Source of the DNA: Rhipidocladum racemiflorum
Lineage: Eukaryota; Streptophyta; Magnoliopsida; Poales; Poaceae
Length of the DNA: 64,000 nt
Reading direction: 5' to 3'
Assembly (NCBI GenBank): GCA_036346355.1
Contig: JAYEVF010000104.1
Coordinates: 1-64,000 of the forward strand
Shown here: piece by piece, positions 1-11,137 of the stretch
Layout: each line of letters opens with the position of its first letter
Numbering within the stretch: the first letter of the stretch is position 1
The notes under the pieces: generated by a model
The model's database searches: none
Told to the model about the DNA's origin: nothing
The model's input: only the letters and a program-made list of their open reading frames with translations
Made by a program: the position numbers and the translations under genes

Positions 1-6
1 CATAAG

Positions 7-357
7 ACATGATTGTGGATTCTGTGTTTTGCGAATGATGGAGTGCCACAATGGTCACACTTTGGTTGGCTACTCATCTACCAATCCAGAGAGTACAAGA
101 AGATGCTTACGCACAGGCTCATCTACCATCGCCTAAATGATCTGAACCCTAACCGTCCTAAAGTTGTTTTGCATAATCTGTTGGAGAACCCTGTTAAGTC
201 TTCTCTTGCTGCTCCTGATACATTGGCAAATCTAAAAAGGCCCCGTAGAGGCCGGCCTCCAAAAGCAACCTCGTGATGAAGAGAGTAAAAGGAAAATGAA
301 GAAACTTTGTTAAGGCGTTCAAAAAGGGTCTTTCACCCTCCTGATAGATTATATTAA
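7..357 (+). pseudogene. Ulp1-like protease, terminal exon only (left copy, frameshifted)
   Basis: This corresponds to the last exon (41745-42099) of the intact gene further right. It begins at the same splice acceptor and encodes the catalytic cysteine motif HDCGF and the basic C-terminal tail. Compared with the right copy it has a one-base loss near 92, a one-base gain near 263 and a four-base loss near 290-302, so the frame is broken three times. The rest of the gene would lie left of the window. Whether the breaks are real or consensus errors cannot be decided from the sequence; the surrounding duplicated DNA shows many similar small changes. Confidence 0.85.
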
Positions 358-623
358 TGTGATTTTGTACTTTGGTGAGTTATAAATATCTAGAGGGCAG
401 CTGTTTGCGAGCTGCAAAACTTGTATTTTGCACTCCTTACATTCTGTGTTCTATTATACGAGACCCACATTCTGTATTTTGCACTCCTTGCACTCCTTAA
501 ACCTTGTTTTGATCGACTTTATTCATCTTGTGCGTGATCAACTTGTGCACGTATATTTTCCTGAGTCCATGGATGTCGTCCTGAGTCTACAAGCAAAGAA
601 CTCATGTTAAATGCCAGGTTTTA
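358..623. other. Downstream region of the Ulp1-like gene, left copy
   Basis: AT-rich sequence after the Ulp1 stop codon, probably 3' UTR and flank. It contains a short direct repeat of a CATTCTGTRTT-type phrase near 438-480. No convincing gene is present. It is nearly identical to 42100-42365. Confidence 0.5.
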
Positions 624-756
624 CACTGATGAGGCACTCGTGAGACACATGACACACAAGTGTGTGTCAGTTGTGTTTCATATGTCTCACAGGTGTCTTA
701 GCCGTGTCTCACAGGTGGTTGATGGGTTTGTTGCTGGACTGATGTGCCTCACAGGT
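624..756 (-). repeat. GAGACAC-family repeat block downstream of the Ulp1 gene (left copy)
   Basis: The motif is mainly on the minus strand, seen on the plus strand as GTGTCTC. The block starts with a short plus-oriented piece (CACTGATGAGGCACTCGTG) and then turns into a minus-oriented piece matching the right end of each 1.6-kb array unit. The junction contains a small palindrome (ACACACAAGTGTGTGT). The right-copy equivalent is 42366-42498. Confidence 0.75.
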
Positions 757-1044
757 ATAGTTAAAATGGTGATAAAAATGTATAAAAATACTTGATGGTT
801 TCCCACTATATCTTAGGACTAAATAATGGAGAAAAACATGAAAAACACCTCTGTAGATCATTTTCTAATAGGTTAACAAGAAATTTACATATCAATGCAT
901 AGGGACCTTATTAATTATTAAGGGTTCAAAGGCTTGAGCGATGTATGTTTATACTTGGCTGTTTGCTTTATCACCTTATCATCATTTTTTCCCTAAATTA
1001 TCTGGTGCCTATGCTTATACCAATGGATCTTGCAACTTCATGCT
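757..1044. other. AT-rich spacer without a recognisable gene
   Basis: AT-rich sequence between the repeat block and the coding-like fragment. Short reading frames only; nothing recognisable. Confidence 0.5.
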
Positions 1045-1690
1045 ATGAGTATGCGTGTACGAAGTACCCCAATAACTTCATGCTATGAGTATGCCCTCAG
1101 CGATGAGGATGATTGCGATGGGCTCTCACGATGGTCTAGACATCCTGATCATTTTGAGTCCGATCAAGAAGCGACCGTGTGGAGACACCGCGATGTCTCC
1201 TTCACAATCCCTGTACTCCCGCAATGTCAACATGGCGAGGAGAAGAAAGCGGGCAGCGATGAAACTCCAGAAGCTGCTCGTCTTCGCCGCTTCAGCATGG
1301 CTAAAACCCATCTGGAAGAGTCCTTGAACAGGACCCTTGCAAGCATCCGCCAGCAAGCTCGTGCTAAACGAAACGCCGGGCCGGAGACAACTGCTCGCGA
1401 GCTTTCCCTCGAGCATGTATGTAGCCGTCCGCGGAGCCAAGCCCTGAAGCGTTCCTCCGGCGGGGAGAGGTTGCCAGGCTTTGGCACAAATAGTCGCGCG
1501 ACCTTCGGGACTTTCATGAAGATGTAGATCTGGAAGCAATGGAGTGCGGTGTAGCTGAAGATCTTGAAGCGGTGGCGCGGACCTAAAGCTTTCAAGCTCA
1601 CTTAGTGTGGCGATGAAGCCGGTGTAATCCCGGGATGATCAGCGTCGTGCCCAAGTTCACTCTCGCCTTGGAGACTCTCGGTTAGCCGAT
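1045..1690 (+). pseudogene. Unrecognised coding-like fragment, left copy (disrupted)
   Basis: Homologue of the open frame 42787-43467. The frame is broken by several small indels between 1125 and 1260 and again after 1440, so only pieces read through. The conserved central piece is rich in Ala, Arg and Glu and looks helical. I do not recognise the family. A gag-like or transposon accessory origin is a guess from the transposon-rich setting. Confidence 0.45.
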
Positions 1691-1789
1691 AATCATCTAC
1701 TTGTTCCATAGCCCACGACATTTAATTGATGCCTTTGGATCGCGAGAAGGTGTGGGAGGATGAAGCGATGCGTCTCGGTGGGGTTTCAT

Positions 1790-2480
1790 TCTATTTCCAT
1801 TGCAGGGAGCTACTACTAGAGAATATTGTGCCAACACACTAAGCCATGGCGCATACACCTTGGTTGAGGTATGGGGTCAAGGACTCCGTGTAGGAGCACC
1901 ATATAAGCCTTGTCGGGGCTACTACAAGACACTACTGTCCCGACACGCTAAGCCACAAGGACATCGCCACTAGATGAAGTGCAGTGTCTCGGACATCGTG
2001 TAGGTGCACCATATAAGCCTTGTCGGGGCTACTACTAGAGACTACCTTTCCAACACGCTAAGCACTGGATGAAGTGCAGGGTCAAGGACAACGTGTAAGA
2101 GCACCATATAAGCCTTGTCGGGACTAATATTAGATACTCTTTGTGCCAACACGCTAAGACATGGCGCATACTCAGCTTTGGATGAAGTGCAGGGTCAGCG
2201 ACAAGGCATATATGGTGGCTTAGCGTGTTGAGTGCAGATCTTGTCTAGTATTAGTCCCGACAAGGCATATATGGTGCTCCTACACGATGTCCTAGACCCG
2301 AACCTCATCTAGAGAGGATATCTGGACCCCAGGACCTAATCTAGTGGCGATGTCCTGCGTGGCTTAGCTTCTTTGGCACAATTGTGTTTAGTAGTAGCCA
2401 GACAAGCCTTATATGGTGCTCTATCTGGTGTCCTTGACCCCGAGACCTCATCCGGTGAGTATGCTCCTAAGGTGAGCGTT
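1790..2480. repeat. Foldback made of ~100-bp repeats (left copy)
   Basis: The phrase GCACCATATAAGCCTTGTCG occurs in plus orientation at about 1896, 2006 and 2101. The reverse-complement form (GACAAGGCATATATGGTGCT and variants) occurs at about 2200, 2260 and 2405. The arms also share ACACGCTAAGC and its complement. The arrangement is therefore several direct repeats facing several inverted ones across a centre near 2190, as in foldback elements. No gene is visible. The right copy is 43540-44215. Confidence 0.75.
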
Positions 2481-2504
2481 TTGGCATAGTAGTCCTTTGG
2501 TAGT

Positions 2505-2700
2505 TATGAGACACACTGTGAGACACAGATCGATTAGCAAACCTTATGCGCCATCAACCACAAGTGAGACACTTTTGAGACACATGAGATACATTTGAGA
2601 CACATCATCAACCACCTTTCAGACACTCATGAGACACATGACAACACTCATGAGACACATGACATACAAGTGACACACATCTGATACATATGAGACACTT
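2505..2700 (+). repeat. GAGACAC-family repeat block (left copy, upstream of the SANT region)
   Basis: A cluster of TGAGACACAT-type motifs, including ATCAACCACAAGTGAGACAC. Related to the blocks in the array units but shorter and more divergent. The right copy is 44235-44435. It lies just upstream of a Ulp1 N-domain fragment and the SANT-like gene. Confidence 0.7.
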
Positions 2701-2975
2701 ATTGATTTAACATATTCGAATGAGCTGTAACATTATTGATTTTTTGAACTATTTTTGAAAATATTTCAACACAGGAATACACATGACATATTCGAACGAC
2801 CCCGGCGCGGCGATTCCATTGGGGTGCCGCGTTAGCTTAACCATTTCATTGTACAAGAAAATAAAATTTTCTTTGTTTGGATTTCCCTGATTCATTCAGT
2901 TACTTACATAATATCGAGCAGTCTACATTTTCAGAAAATAAAATTGTTTTGTGTCATCTGATCAATGCATCAGGT

Positions 2976-3134
2976 CAATTTTATATTTCTTTCGTGCTTC
3001 TTTCTTTATCTTATTACTTAGCTCCGAACGTTTCATATAGAATCAATCGCAAACTTTTGATGACACTTGAAGATGTAAAAAAATTTGGAGATTTCAATTG
3101 GTGTAAATATATTGCTGAAATTCTGATTTGTGGT
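2976..3134 (+). pseudogene. Fragment of the Ulp1-family N-terminal domain (left copy)
   Basis: Translation gives FYISFVLLSLSYYLAP followed by YRINRKLLMTLEDVKKFGDF. This aligns with the intact protein's CISFMLVVLSYYLAP and YINRKFLPSLIDVNEIKDYD, and with the minus-strand relative at 28648-29249. Only about 53 residues of the domain are present. The frame runs on into a GC-rich segment beginning near 3140, so the piece looks transplanted rather than part of a full gene. The upstream part of the same frame (2877-2975) may also be domain-derived but I cannot align it. Confidence 0.7.
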
Positions 3135-3139
3135 AGGGA

Positions 3140-3835
3140 AATGGAAACCGTGTCTTCCTCCTCTCACAAGTCCAAGGGAGGAGGCGGTGGAAACCCTAGC
3201 TGCCGCTCCGTCCTTTTTACTGGGAGGGGCCTTTTGAGTAACGACGGCAGAGGATCCCAATCGTCGCCGTCGATAGATGGAGATAGCTCCGCGCCGCCGG
3301 CCTCCACCGACCACCTGTCTGCTCGCAGCTTCGTCTTCGACCGTCGTCGGCGATGGCAAGCAGATCTGCTCGCCTGATTATGGAGCCCAGGAGATTTGCT
3401 CGCCTGGACGCTGGAGATTTTCTTCGGTCACCTCTGGTTTGCGTCTCGATTCAAGCTTCACAAAATTTTGGCTTTTTTTTTAGAAATATTGGCAGGTATT
3501 ATGTCGAGCTCGAGCGGAGCCCCGAAAATCGAGGCAGCCCTACTTCCCCATTATCGCCTAGCCCGAAAGATAGCAGGAAATAGGAACTCGTCAAATCCCC
3601 AATTTATTGCTACTTCCCCGTCTAATCGTCGCGTCCTCCCGAGGCTGGCTTTAACCCCGTCCCCTGTCACGAACTACATATGCAGACATGGTGTCTGGGC
3701 GGAAGAACACAAGTCACAAGTCAAAAACTCGCCTGCCGGCTGAAGAATCCAGCTTAGAACTCGCCGGCCGACGGCTTCGGGCTGGTTGGTCGCGGCGTAA
3801 CGGTCGGCTGCGGCGGATCTTAGCACCAAGGGTTA
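3140..3835 (+). other. GC-rich leader-like segment, possible 5' exon(s) of the SANT-like gene (left copy)
   Basis: A sudden rise in GC, rich in CCG and CG-containing triplets, is typical of grass 5' exons and UTRs. Overlapping open frames exist in several phases, so coding potential is unclear. A GT dinucleotide in GGGTTAGTATATG near 3829 could be a splice donor leading to the SANT coding exon at 4260. The right copy (44875-45570) is essentially identical. Confidence 0.35.
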
Positions 3836-4259
3836 GTATATGCGACTCAAGAACATTTCAGTCTTTTTTATCTTTTTTTGTTTGATGCGACTCAAGAACA
3901 TTTCAATTTATCTTTTTTTTGTTTGATGCGGCTTCGGATCTTTTTTATCTGTATATCCCAATTTCTGCGAACAAGCATTTGTATAGTGTTTAGTCTGTCC
4001 AAATTTTCTTGAATATGATGTGAGCATCTATACCTAAGTTTCTGAGGTCTGTATGATTCGCCCCATAAGCAAGTCCAGAGATCATTTTGATCGATTAAAT
4101 TTGCTTGGTGTGGTTAATTCACATTTCGTGCTTTTGCTATGCATATGGTAAATTTTTTATTACTTCATTCCACACATGAGAATATGTGCTGCGGCTGAAG
4201 AGTAAGTTTGTAGATGTTTCTGGTAACTGAGTGTGTTTTTTTTTATACAGAAAGAAAAT

Positions 4260-4977
4260 ATGACTAAGGCGTTTGATTGGACACCTGAGCTTACAAAACT
4301 TTTCATTCAAGCATGTATGGTAGACTTGGAAACTACTCATAACAAATCCATGCGCAAGGAACTTTTCTCCAGTATTGTTTACTACATCAGGATCAAGAGT
4401 GAGCAACAGGTGAAAGAATCAGTCGTTAGGGGCAAGTTCTTTGACACGCATAAAAATGGATAAGCTATAATGAGTGGAAGAAAAATCCTTCTGGGCGTCA
4501 GGTATTAGCTCCACGCCTCCACCCCCTCTCAGTTCATCTCTTTCTTTTTTTCATCTTGAACCAGCAAACATCCATCTCTTTCGTTTTGACTTTGCATTGC
4601 AGATCCCACGAAGATTTCTTCTCTGTCAAACTTTTGAGCAGGATCTCAGGACCATATATGAACAAATGGACTATGCACTATCAAACTCTATGGTTGCTTC
4701 AGATTCTATGACTCATTTATCCAGTCAGTCAGATGTGCCGTCACAATTGAATCGCAGTGCTCATTTCTCCAGTCAGTCAGTGGCTGTGCTGCCGCAAGAA
4801 CAGAATCAGCCAATGACACCTTACCAAAGGGCTTTGCAAGAACTTATTGGAGCTGGTTTTAAAATCTATGATCCTGAATTTGAAACAGCTATGGAAGTTC
4901 TTCGAGACGATCATACGATGTATGCGTACAGTCTGGCCACTTCCATGGAAGATAAGATCATCTTCCTGCAGCGGAAG
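4260..4977 (+). pseudogene. Myb/SANT-like DNA-binding protein, left copy (frameshift and lost splice acceptor)
   Basis: Exons at 4260-4501 and 4603-4977 match the intact right copy. One A is missing from the A-run near 4452, which ends exon 1 translation early after FFDTHK. The acceptor of the short last exon, TGGGCAG in the right copy, reads TGGGCTG near 5088, so the normal three-residue end could not be spliced. Everything else, including the SANT-like WTPE start and the C-terminal helical domain, is unchanged. Both lesions are single-base changes and could be consensus errors. Confidence 0.8.
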
Positions 4978-4999
4978 GTAAGTTGTACCATGTGAAAGT

Positions 5000-6290
5000 T
5001 TTTTTTGAGGAAAGTACCATGTGGAAGTTAATCAGTGTGGTAATGAAATGCTGCTTATTTTTGTTTTTGTTTATATATTGGGCTGGCCAAACAATATAAG
5101 AGACACTAGTGATGCTGCTGCTCGATGTTGCTACGTGTGAAGTGTTAATATTGGGAACTCATTTTCCGTTCCCATGTTGCTAAGTGTGAAGGATAATTTC
5201 TCTGTCATTGACATCCTCTCAGACTTGATTGTTAAGAACCGCACCGGTTCATGTTTTCTGTTGTATGTTGTGCCTTCTGTTTTATCCATTCCTAGTTGGA
5301 ACATTTTGCTCTGATCGGTTGAACATTTTGGTGATTGCTACTGGACATGGCGTTGTCGTGCTGCTCATGTCCTCAGCAACCAACCAACCTATATAAACTC
5401 ATGGATTAATTAGTAGGATTAGCAAGTGTAGTAGTAGTAAATTAATGGCTCACAGTACTAACTAATCTTCGAACGGATTGAGCATACAACGACGAGAACA
5501 TGATCACGTAACTGCTCGAACATGCACGCTGAGCTCTTGCATAGCCATCACCGTAGACATGCTGTGGCGCTGTCCTTCCGCGCTACCCGAATTCAATCGC
5601 GTGCTATGCCCCTACGCAGGATGTGCTATTCGGCCGCAGCGCACGTGCTACGGGGTCAGGAAACATGCGTTTATTGGCGTGTTCGATTCGGTCGACAACT
5701 GCCTGGTGTTAAAGGATCAAGCACCCGGAGTCATCGGTGGGTCCCGCCTAATCCTATGTGCGTAGGTTTTAAGTGTTAAACATTTAAAATTGAAATTTAA
5801 ATCTAAAATCCATTCTTCGTCTAGTTTTGGGATTTTCCTCGAATAAATCTAGAAAAGGATGTGCTACGATGCCTCGGCACACTCGGTGAGATTCTTGGTC
5901 TGTACCACCTCGCAAGCTCCTTTCATCTGAATTTCTGCACACTCAGTGAGATTGACCACTCTACCTAATGTTGATTTTTTGTGACATCATTGATGACAGT
6001 AGATACTTAGGATATGGACATTTATTAATTTCTGATTAATGCTGGCCATACTTCAGTTGATGACAAAGATGAAGGGGATCTGAAGCATGATTGGGATGAT
6101 GACGGTGAACAATGAGATCTCAGTAAATTAAACAACCACATGAGAATCTAATGTGCCAAAATGAGAATATACTATGCATACAGTACTACTAATAATCAGT
6201 AGCTAGTACGTACATTTGCAATAATTGGAATCACAACCATGTAAAAGAGTAGAATACGGAGTAATGTCCGGATTGGTTGTAGGAAATTGC
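5000..6290. other. Intergenic region, left copy, no supported gene
   Basis: A short GC-richer patch at 5460-5770 has two overlapping open frames, but neither looks like protein and both differ in phase from any splice pattern I can see. Otherwise the region is AT-rich. GCACACTCRGTGAGATT occurs twice, near 5877 and 5937. The right copy is 46740-48030. Confidence 0.5.
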
Positions 6291-6758
6291 ATTACCCCGC
6301 GGTGAAGTGCCGTAGGCAAAGTCGGTACTACCTCCCTTTGGAAAAGCGTGTGTAGCAGTCGACTTTGCGCATTAAATGCTCCCTAAAATGGTCAGTTATT
6401 TTGAAGTCGGTACTACGGTGTGAAAACAGCGGTAGTACCGCTCAGCCGATCGACTTCAATTCATCATACGCGCCTACTGGATATTAACTACGCTTCACGA
6501 AAGTCGGTACTACCGTCTAAGAGGTAGTACCGTATATTGACTTGCTTGGTAGTGCCACAAGCGAGATTGGGTCGAGAGATCCAAGTTTGCACCCTCTTTG
6601 GAAATAAAGTACCGTTGTGTGCGGAGAGGTACTACCGCTCTTACGGTAGTACCTCTAATTACACATAGGTAGTACCGCAAGGATAGGTGCCAAGACTCCA
6701 AGTTTGCACCCTCTTTGGAAATAAAGTACCGTTGTGTGCGGAGAGGTACTACCGTTCT
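6290..6758. repeat. Cluster of palindromic GGTACTACC/GGTAGTACC motifs (left copy)
   Basis: About ten copies of GGTACTACC or its complement in 470 bp, many extended to CGGTAGTACCG. One pair forms a perfect 12-bp stem with a 6-nt loop (6626-6655, GAGGTACTACCG with CGGTAGTACCTC). Dense, mixed-orientation short motifs of this sort occur in subterminal regions of plant CACTA-type transposons; assigning it to one is inference. The cluster abuts the first array unit directly. Confidence 0.65.
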
Positions 6759-7443
6759 AAATATTACATTTCTTTGCTACTTAGTACATATTCTGTTTAC
6801 TACTTAGTAAATATCTGGTGGCTGGCTAAAATTCGGTTAGCCTAATTACCGAATTAACTGAACCGGATTATTTTGGTTAATTCGGTTCGGTTTTATTATT
6901 CTATTCGGTTCGGTTATCAGCTGCTGCCTTCGACCATCCCCTCCCCGCCCGCACCTCCCCCGCTGCCACCAGACACCGCCAGTTCCTCTTCCTCCACAGA
7001 GACAGCGGCGAGTAGACAGGGTAGCAGGAGCTTCAACCACAGGTGTCTCATAAGTGCCACTGAGTCCAAAGTTTGTACCACATAGGATACGTACCTGGCA
7101 CCGAGTCCGAACATCGTACCATGTAGGAGAGGGAATCGACACCTAGTACTCGGTGCCGGTTGGGTATCGTGCATGGTACTATCTTAGGACCAGCTGTCGG
7201 GTGCAAGTCCTACATGGTATCTGGTTCGGACTCAGTGCCATGTACCTATCCTACATGGTACGAGTATCGGACTTGGTGCCGGCGACCATTCCTACATACT
7301 ACGAGGTTTGGACTTGGCGCCGGTTGGGTATCGTGCATTGCACCAGAGTCGGAGTCGGTGCCAGGTACCTATGCTAAAGTCTCCGAGGTTTGCACTCGGT
7401 GCCGGGAAGCTATCCTACATGGTACATGGGTCGGACTCGGTGC

Positions 7444-7906
7444 TGCATCATTGTACATCTTGGCGATGATGGGGTTGCAGATGCCCTCCAGCTCCGTCGT
7501 CTTGTCCTCAAACTCATCTGCCTCGGCCAGCTGGTTGCCGTCAAGCCATTGGATGGCCTGGTCAATGGCGTCGTCAATCTTCTTCTTGTCTGCGGCTGGG
7601 ATCTTGGAGGCAATCTTCTCATCCTTGATGGTGTTGCGCATGTTGTAGGCGTTCCAGCGAGTTCTTGGCCTCCACCTTTTTCTTGTGCTCCTCATCCTCA
7701 GACTTGTACTTCTCTGCGTCCTGGGCCATCTTCTCGATCTCCTCCTTGCTCAACCTACCCTTGTCATTGGTGATGGTAATCTTGTTCTTCTGCCCAGTGG
7801 TCTTGTCTTGTGAGAAACATTCGAGGATCTGGTTGGCAAAGCGAGGCAGTGATCTGGGAACACCCCTAGGAGCAGGTGGGATGACAGAGAGCTCAAACTT
7901 GCGCAA
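7444..7906 (-). pseudogene. HSP70 C-terminal fragment, left array unit 1
   Basis: Reads on the minus strand from KFELS-IPPAPRGVPQI through KNKITITNDKGRLSKEEIEK to MRNTIKDEKIASKIP and NPIIAKMYN. This is the end of the substrate-binding domain and the lid of a cytosolic HSP70 (roughly residues 505-620 of a 650-residue protein). Two lesions are shared by all clear units: the DID before ANGILNVS is missing, and about 5 bp is lost after KNSLE, shifting the frame. There is no ATPase domain, start or EEVD end, so it is not a gene. Subtype A. This unit also has changes at 7840-7860 that garble the strand after RGVP. Confidence 0.95.
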
Positions 7907-9060
7907 GTGATACACACAGGAGACACTTGAGACACTGGGGAGACACATCAGTCTAGTAGCAAACCACATGAGACACTTATGAGACACCTGTAAACACATG
8001 ACGCACAACGGAAACACATATGATACACCTGAGACACTCTTGAAACACATGACACACAGGTGATACACACAGGAGACACTTGAGACACCTGGGAGACACA
8101 TCAGTCTAGTAGCAAAGAACATGATACACTTAAGAGACACCAGTAAGACACATGACACACAACGGAATCACATATGATACACATGAGACACCTGTGAGGC
8201 ACATCAGTCCAGCAGCAAACCCATCAACCACCTGTGAGACACGGCTAAGACACCTGTGAGACATATGAAACAGAAGTGTCCCACTCTTGCGTTTGTCCAT
8301 GGTCCTATGCTTATTCTTTTGGTTTTTCCTTTGATGTCGAGTGAAACGTGATGACTGATCTTTCTTTTGTGGATTTGTGCAATTGTGCTAAATATTACAT
8401 TTCTTTGCTACTTAGTACATATTACATTTACTACTTAGTAAATATCGGTGGTGGCTAAAATTCGGTTAGCCTAATTACGAATTAAGCGAGCAGGATTATT
8501 TTGGTTAATTAGGTTCGGTTTTATTATTCTATTATTTTCTGTTATCATTTCTTGCCTTCGACCATCCCCTCCCGCGCACCTCCCATTGCCACGGACACGC
8601 CAGTTCCTCTTCCTCCACGAGGCAGTGGCGATTAGGCGAGGGTAGCGAGGAGCTACAACCACACGTGTCTCAAAAGTGCCACAGAGTCCAAAGTTTGTAC
8701 CACATAGGATACGTGCACGGCAGGAGTCAGAACATCGTACCATGTAGGAGAGGGAATCGACACCTAGTACTCGGTGCCGGTTGGGTATCGTGCATGGTAC
8801 TAGCTTAGGACCAGATGTCGGGTGCAAGTCCTACATCGTAACTGATTCGGACTCAGTGCCATGTACCAATCCTACATGAATGCAGTATCGGACTTGGTGC
8901 AGCGACCATTCCTACATACTACGAGGTTTGGACTTGGCGCCAGGTTGGGTATCGTGCATTGCACGGTCGGAGTCGGTGCAGTACCTATGCTAAAGTGCGA
9001 GGTTTGCACTCGGTCTTGGGAAGCTATCCTACATGGTACATGGAGTCGGACTCGGTCTTT

Positions 9061-9520
9061 GCATCATTGTACATCTTGGCGATGATGGGGTTGCGAGATG
9101 CCCTCGACTCGTCGTCTTGTCCTCAAACTCATCTGCCTCGGCCGGTGGTTCTTGAATCAAGCCATTGGATGGCCTGGTCAATGGCGTCGTCAATCTTCTT
9201 CTTGTCTGCGGCTGGGATCTTGGAGGCAATCTTCTCATCCTTGATGGTGTTGCGCATGTTGTAGGCGTTCCAGCGAGTTCTTGGCCTCCACCTTTTTCTT
9301 GTGCTCCTCATCCTCAGACTTGTACTTCTCTGCGTCCTGGGCCATCTTCTCGATCTCCTCCTTGCTCAACCTACCCTTGTCATTGGTGATGGTAATCTTG
9401 TTCTTCTGCCCAGTGGTCTTGTCTTGGCGAAACATTCGAGATACCGTTAGCCGCGAGGCAGTGATCTGAGGAACACCCCTAGGAGGCGAGTGGGATGACA
9501 GAGAGCTCAAACTTGCGCAA
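9061..9520 (-). pseudogene. HSP70 C-terminal fragment, left array unit 2
   Basis: Same captured segment with both common deletions. Subtype A. The lid part has unit-specific changes near 9096-9112 and 9142-9156 (GGTGGTTCTTG replacing GCTGGTTGCCG), and the segment near 9430-9460 is altered. Confidence 0.92.
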
Positions 9521-10676
9521 GTGATACACACAGGAGACACTTGAGACACTGGGGAGACACATCAGTCTAGTAGCAAACCACATGAGACACTTATGAGACA
9601 CCTGTAAACACATGACGCACAACGGAAACACATATGATACACCTGAGACACTCTTGAAACACATGACACACAGGTGATACACACAGGAGACACTTGAGAC
9701 ACCTGGGAGACACATCAGTCTAGTAGCAAAGAACATGATACACTTAAGAGACACCAGTAAGACACATGACACACAACGGAATCACATATGATACACATGA
9801 GACACCTGTGAGGCACATCAGTCCAGCAGCAAACCCATCAACCACCTGTGAGACACGGCTAAGACACCTGTGAGACATATGAAACAGAACTGACCCACAC
9901 TTGAGTTTGTCCAATGTCCTATGCTTCTTCTTTTGGTATTTCCTTTGATGGCGCGTGAAAAGTGATGACTGATCATGCTTTTGTGGATTTGTGCAATTGT
10001 GCTAAATATTACATTTCTTTGCTACTTAGTACATATTACATTTACTACTTAGTAAATATCGGTGGTGGCTAAAATTCTGTTAGCCTAATTACCGAATTAA
10101 GCGAGCAGGATTATTTTGGTTAATTCGGTTCGGTTTTATTATTCTATTCGGTTCGGTTATCATTTCTTTGCCTTGACCATCCCCTCACTTGCACCTCCCC
10201 AGCTGCCACGGACACCGCCGATTCCTCTTCCTCCACGAAGGCAGCGATTAGGCGAGGTAGCGAGGAGCTTCAACCACAGTGTCTCATAAGTGCCACTTTG
10301 AGTCCAAAGTTTGTACCACATAGGATACGTGCACGGCACAGAGTCAGAACATCGTACCATGTAGGAGAGGAATCGACACCTAGTACTCGGTGCTTGGGTT
10401 GGGTATCGTGCATGGTACTATCTTAGGACCAGCTGGAGGGTGCTAGTCCAACATGGTATCTGGTTCGGACTCAGTGCCATGAACCTATCCTACATGCGAA
10501 GAGTATCGGACTAGGTGACGGCGACCATTCCTACATACTACGAGGTTTGGACTTGGAGCCGGTAGGGTATCGTGCATTGCACGGTCGGAGTCGGTGCAGT
10601 ACCTATGCTAAAAGTGCGAGGTTTGCACTCGGTGCCGGGAAGCTATCCTACATGGTACATGGGTCGGACTCGGTGC

Positions 10677-11137
10677 TGCATCATTGTACATCTTGGCGAT
10701 GATGGGGTTGCAGATGCCCTCCAGCTCCGTCGTCTTGTCCTCAAACTCATCTGCCTCGGCCAGCTGGTTGCCGTCAAGCCATTGGATGGCCTGGTCAATG
10801 GCGTCGTCAATCTTCTTCTTGTCTGCGGCTGGGATCTTGGAGGCAATCTTCTCATCCTTGATGGTGTTGCGCATGTTGTAGGCGTTCCAGCGAGTTCTTG
10901 GCCTCCACCTTTTTCTTGTGCTCCTCATCCTCAGACTTGTACTTCTCTGCGTCCTGGGCCATCTTCTCGATCTCCTCCTTGCTCAACCTACCCTTGTCAT
11001 TGGTGATGGTAATCTTGTTCTTCTGCCCAGTGGTCTTGTCTTCAGCAGACATTCAGGATACCGTTGGCAAAGCAGACAGTGATCTGGGGAACACCCCTAG
11101 GAGCAGGTGGGATGACAGAGAGCTCAAACTTGCGCAA
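10677..11137 (-). pseudogene. HSP70 C-terminal fragment, left array unit 3
   Basis: Subtype A and close to the array consensus throughout the lid (DKKKIDDAIDQAIQWLDGNQ reads cleanly). A two-base loss near 11048 breaks the frame just before DKTTGQ. Confidence 0.93.

Noticed and set aside
5478..5779. Overlapping frames of 85-95 codons at 5.5 kb (and 47.2 kb)
   Set aside because: Two overlapping phases are equally open, with unremarkable composition and no splice or start context.
6846..7142. Gly/Arg-rich minus-strand frame at the start of each unit
   Set aside because: Produced by the GGTTCGGTT and CCGCCCGCACC stretches of the unit; it changes length in every unit with small indels.
7160..7648. 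Plus-strand frames of about 160 codons across each unit's short-repeat block and HSP70 part
   Set aside because: They are the reverse strand of HSP70 plus TCCTACATGGTAC repeats; the residues repeat with the DNA motif and change phase between units.
7619..8158. Cys/Met/Ser-rich minus-strand frames (about 110-215 codons) in every array unit
   Set aside because: They are translations of the GAGACAC repeats fused to the HSP70 fragment. The Cys-rich part simply reflects GTGTCTC repeats and has no protein features.
7907..8275. GAGACAC blocks as a CRISPR array
   Set aside because: Motif spacing is irregular, there are no constant-length unique spacers and no cas genes, and the genome is eukaryotic.
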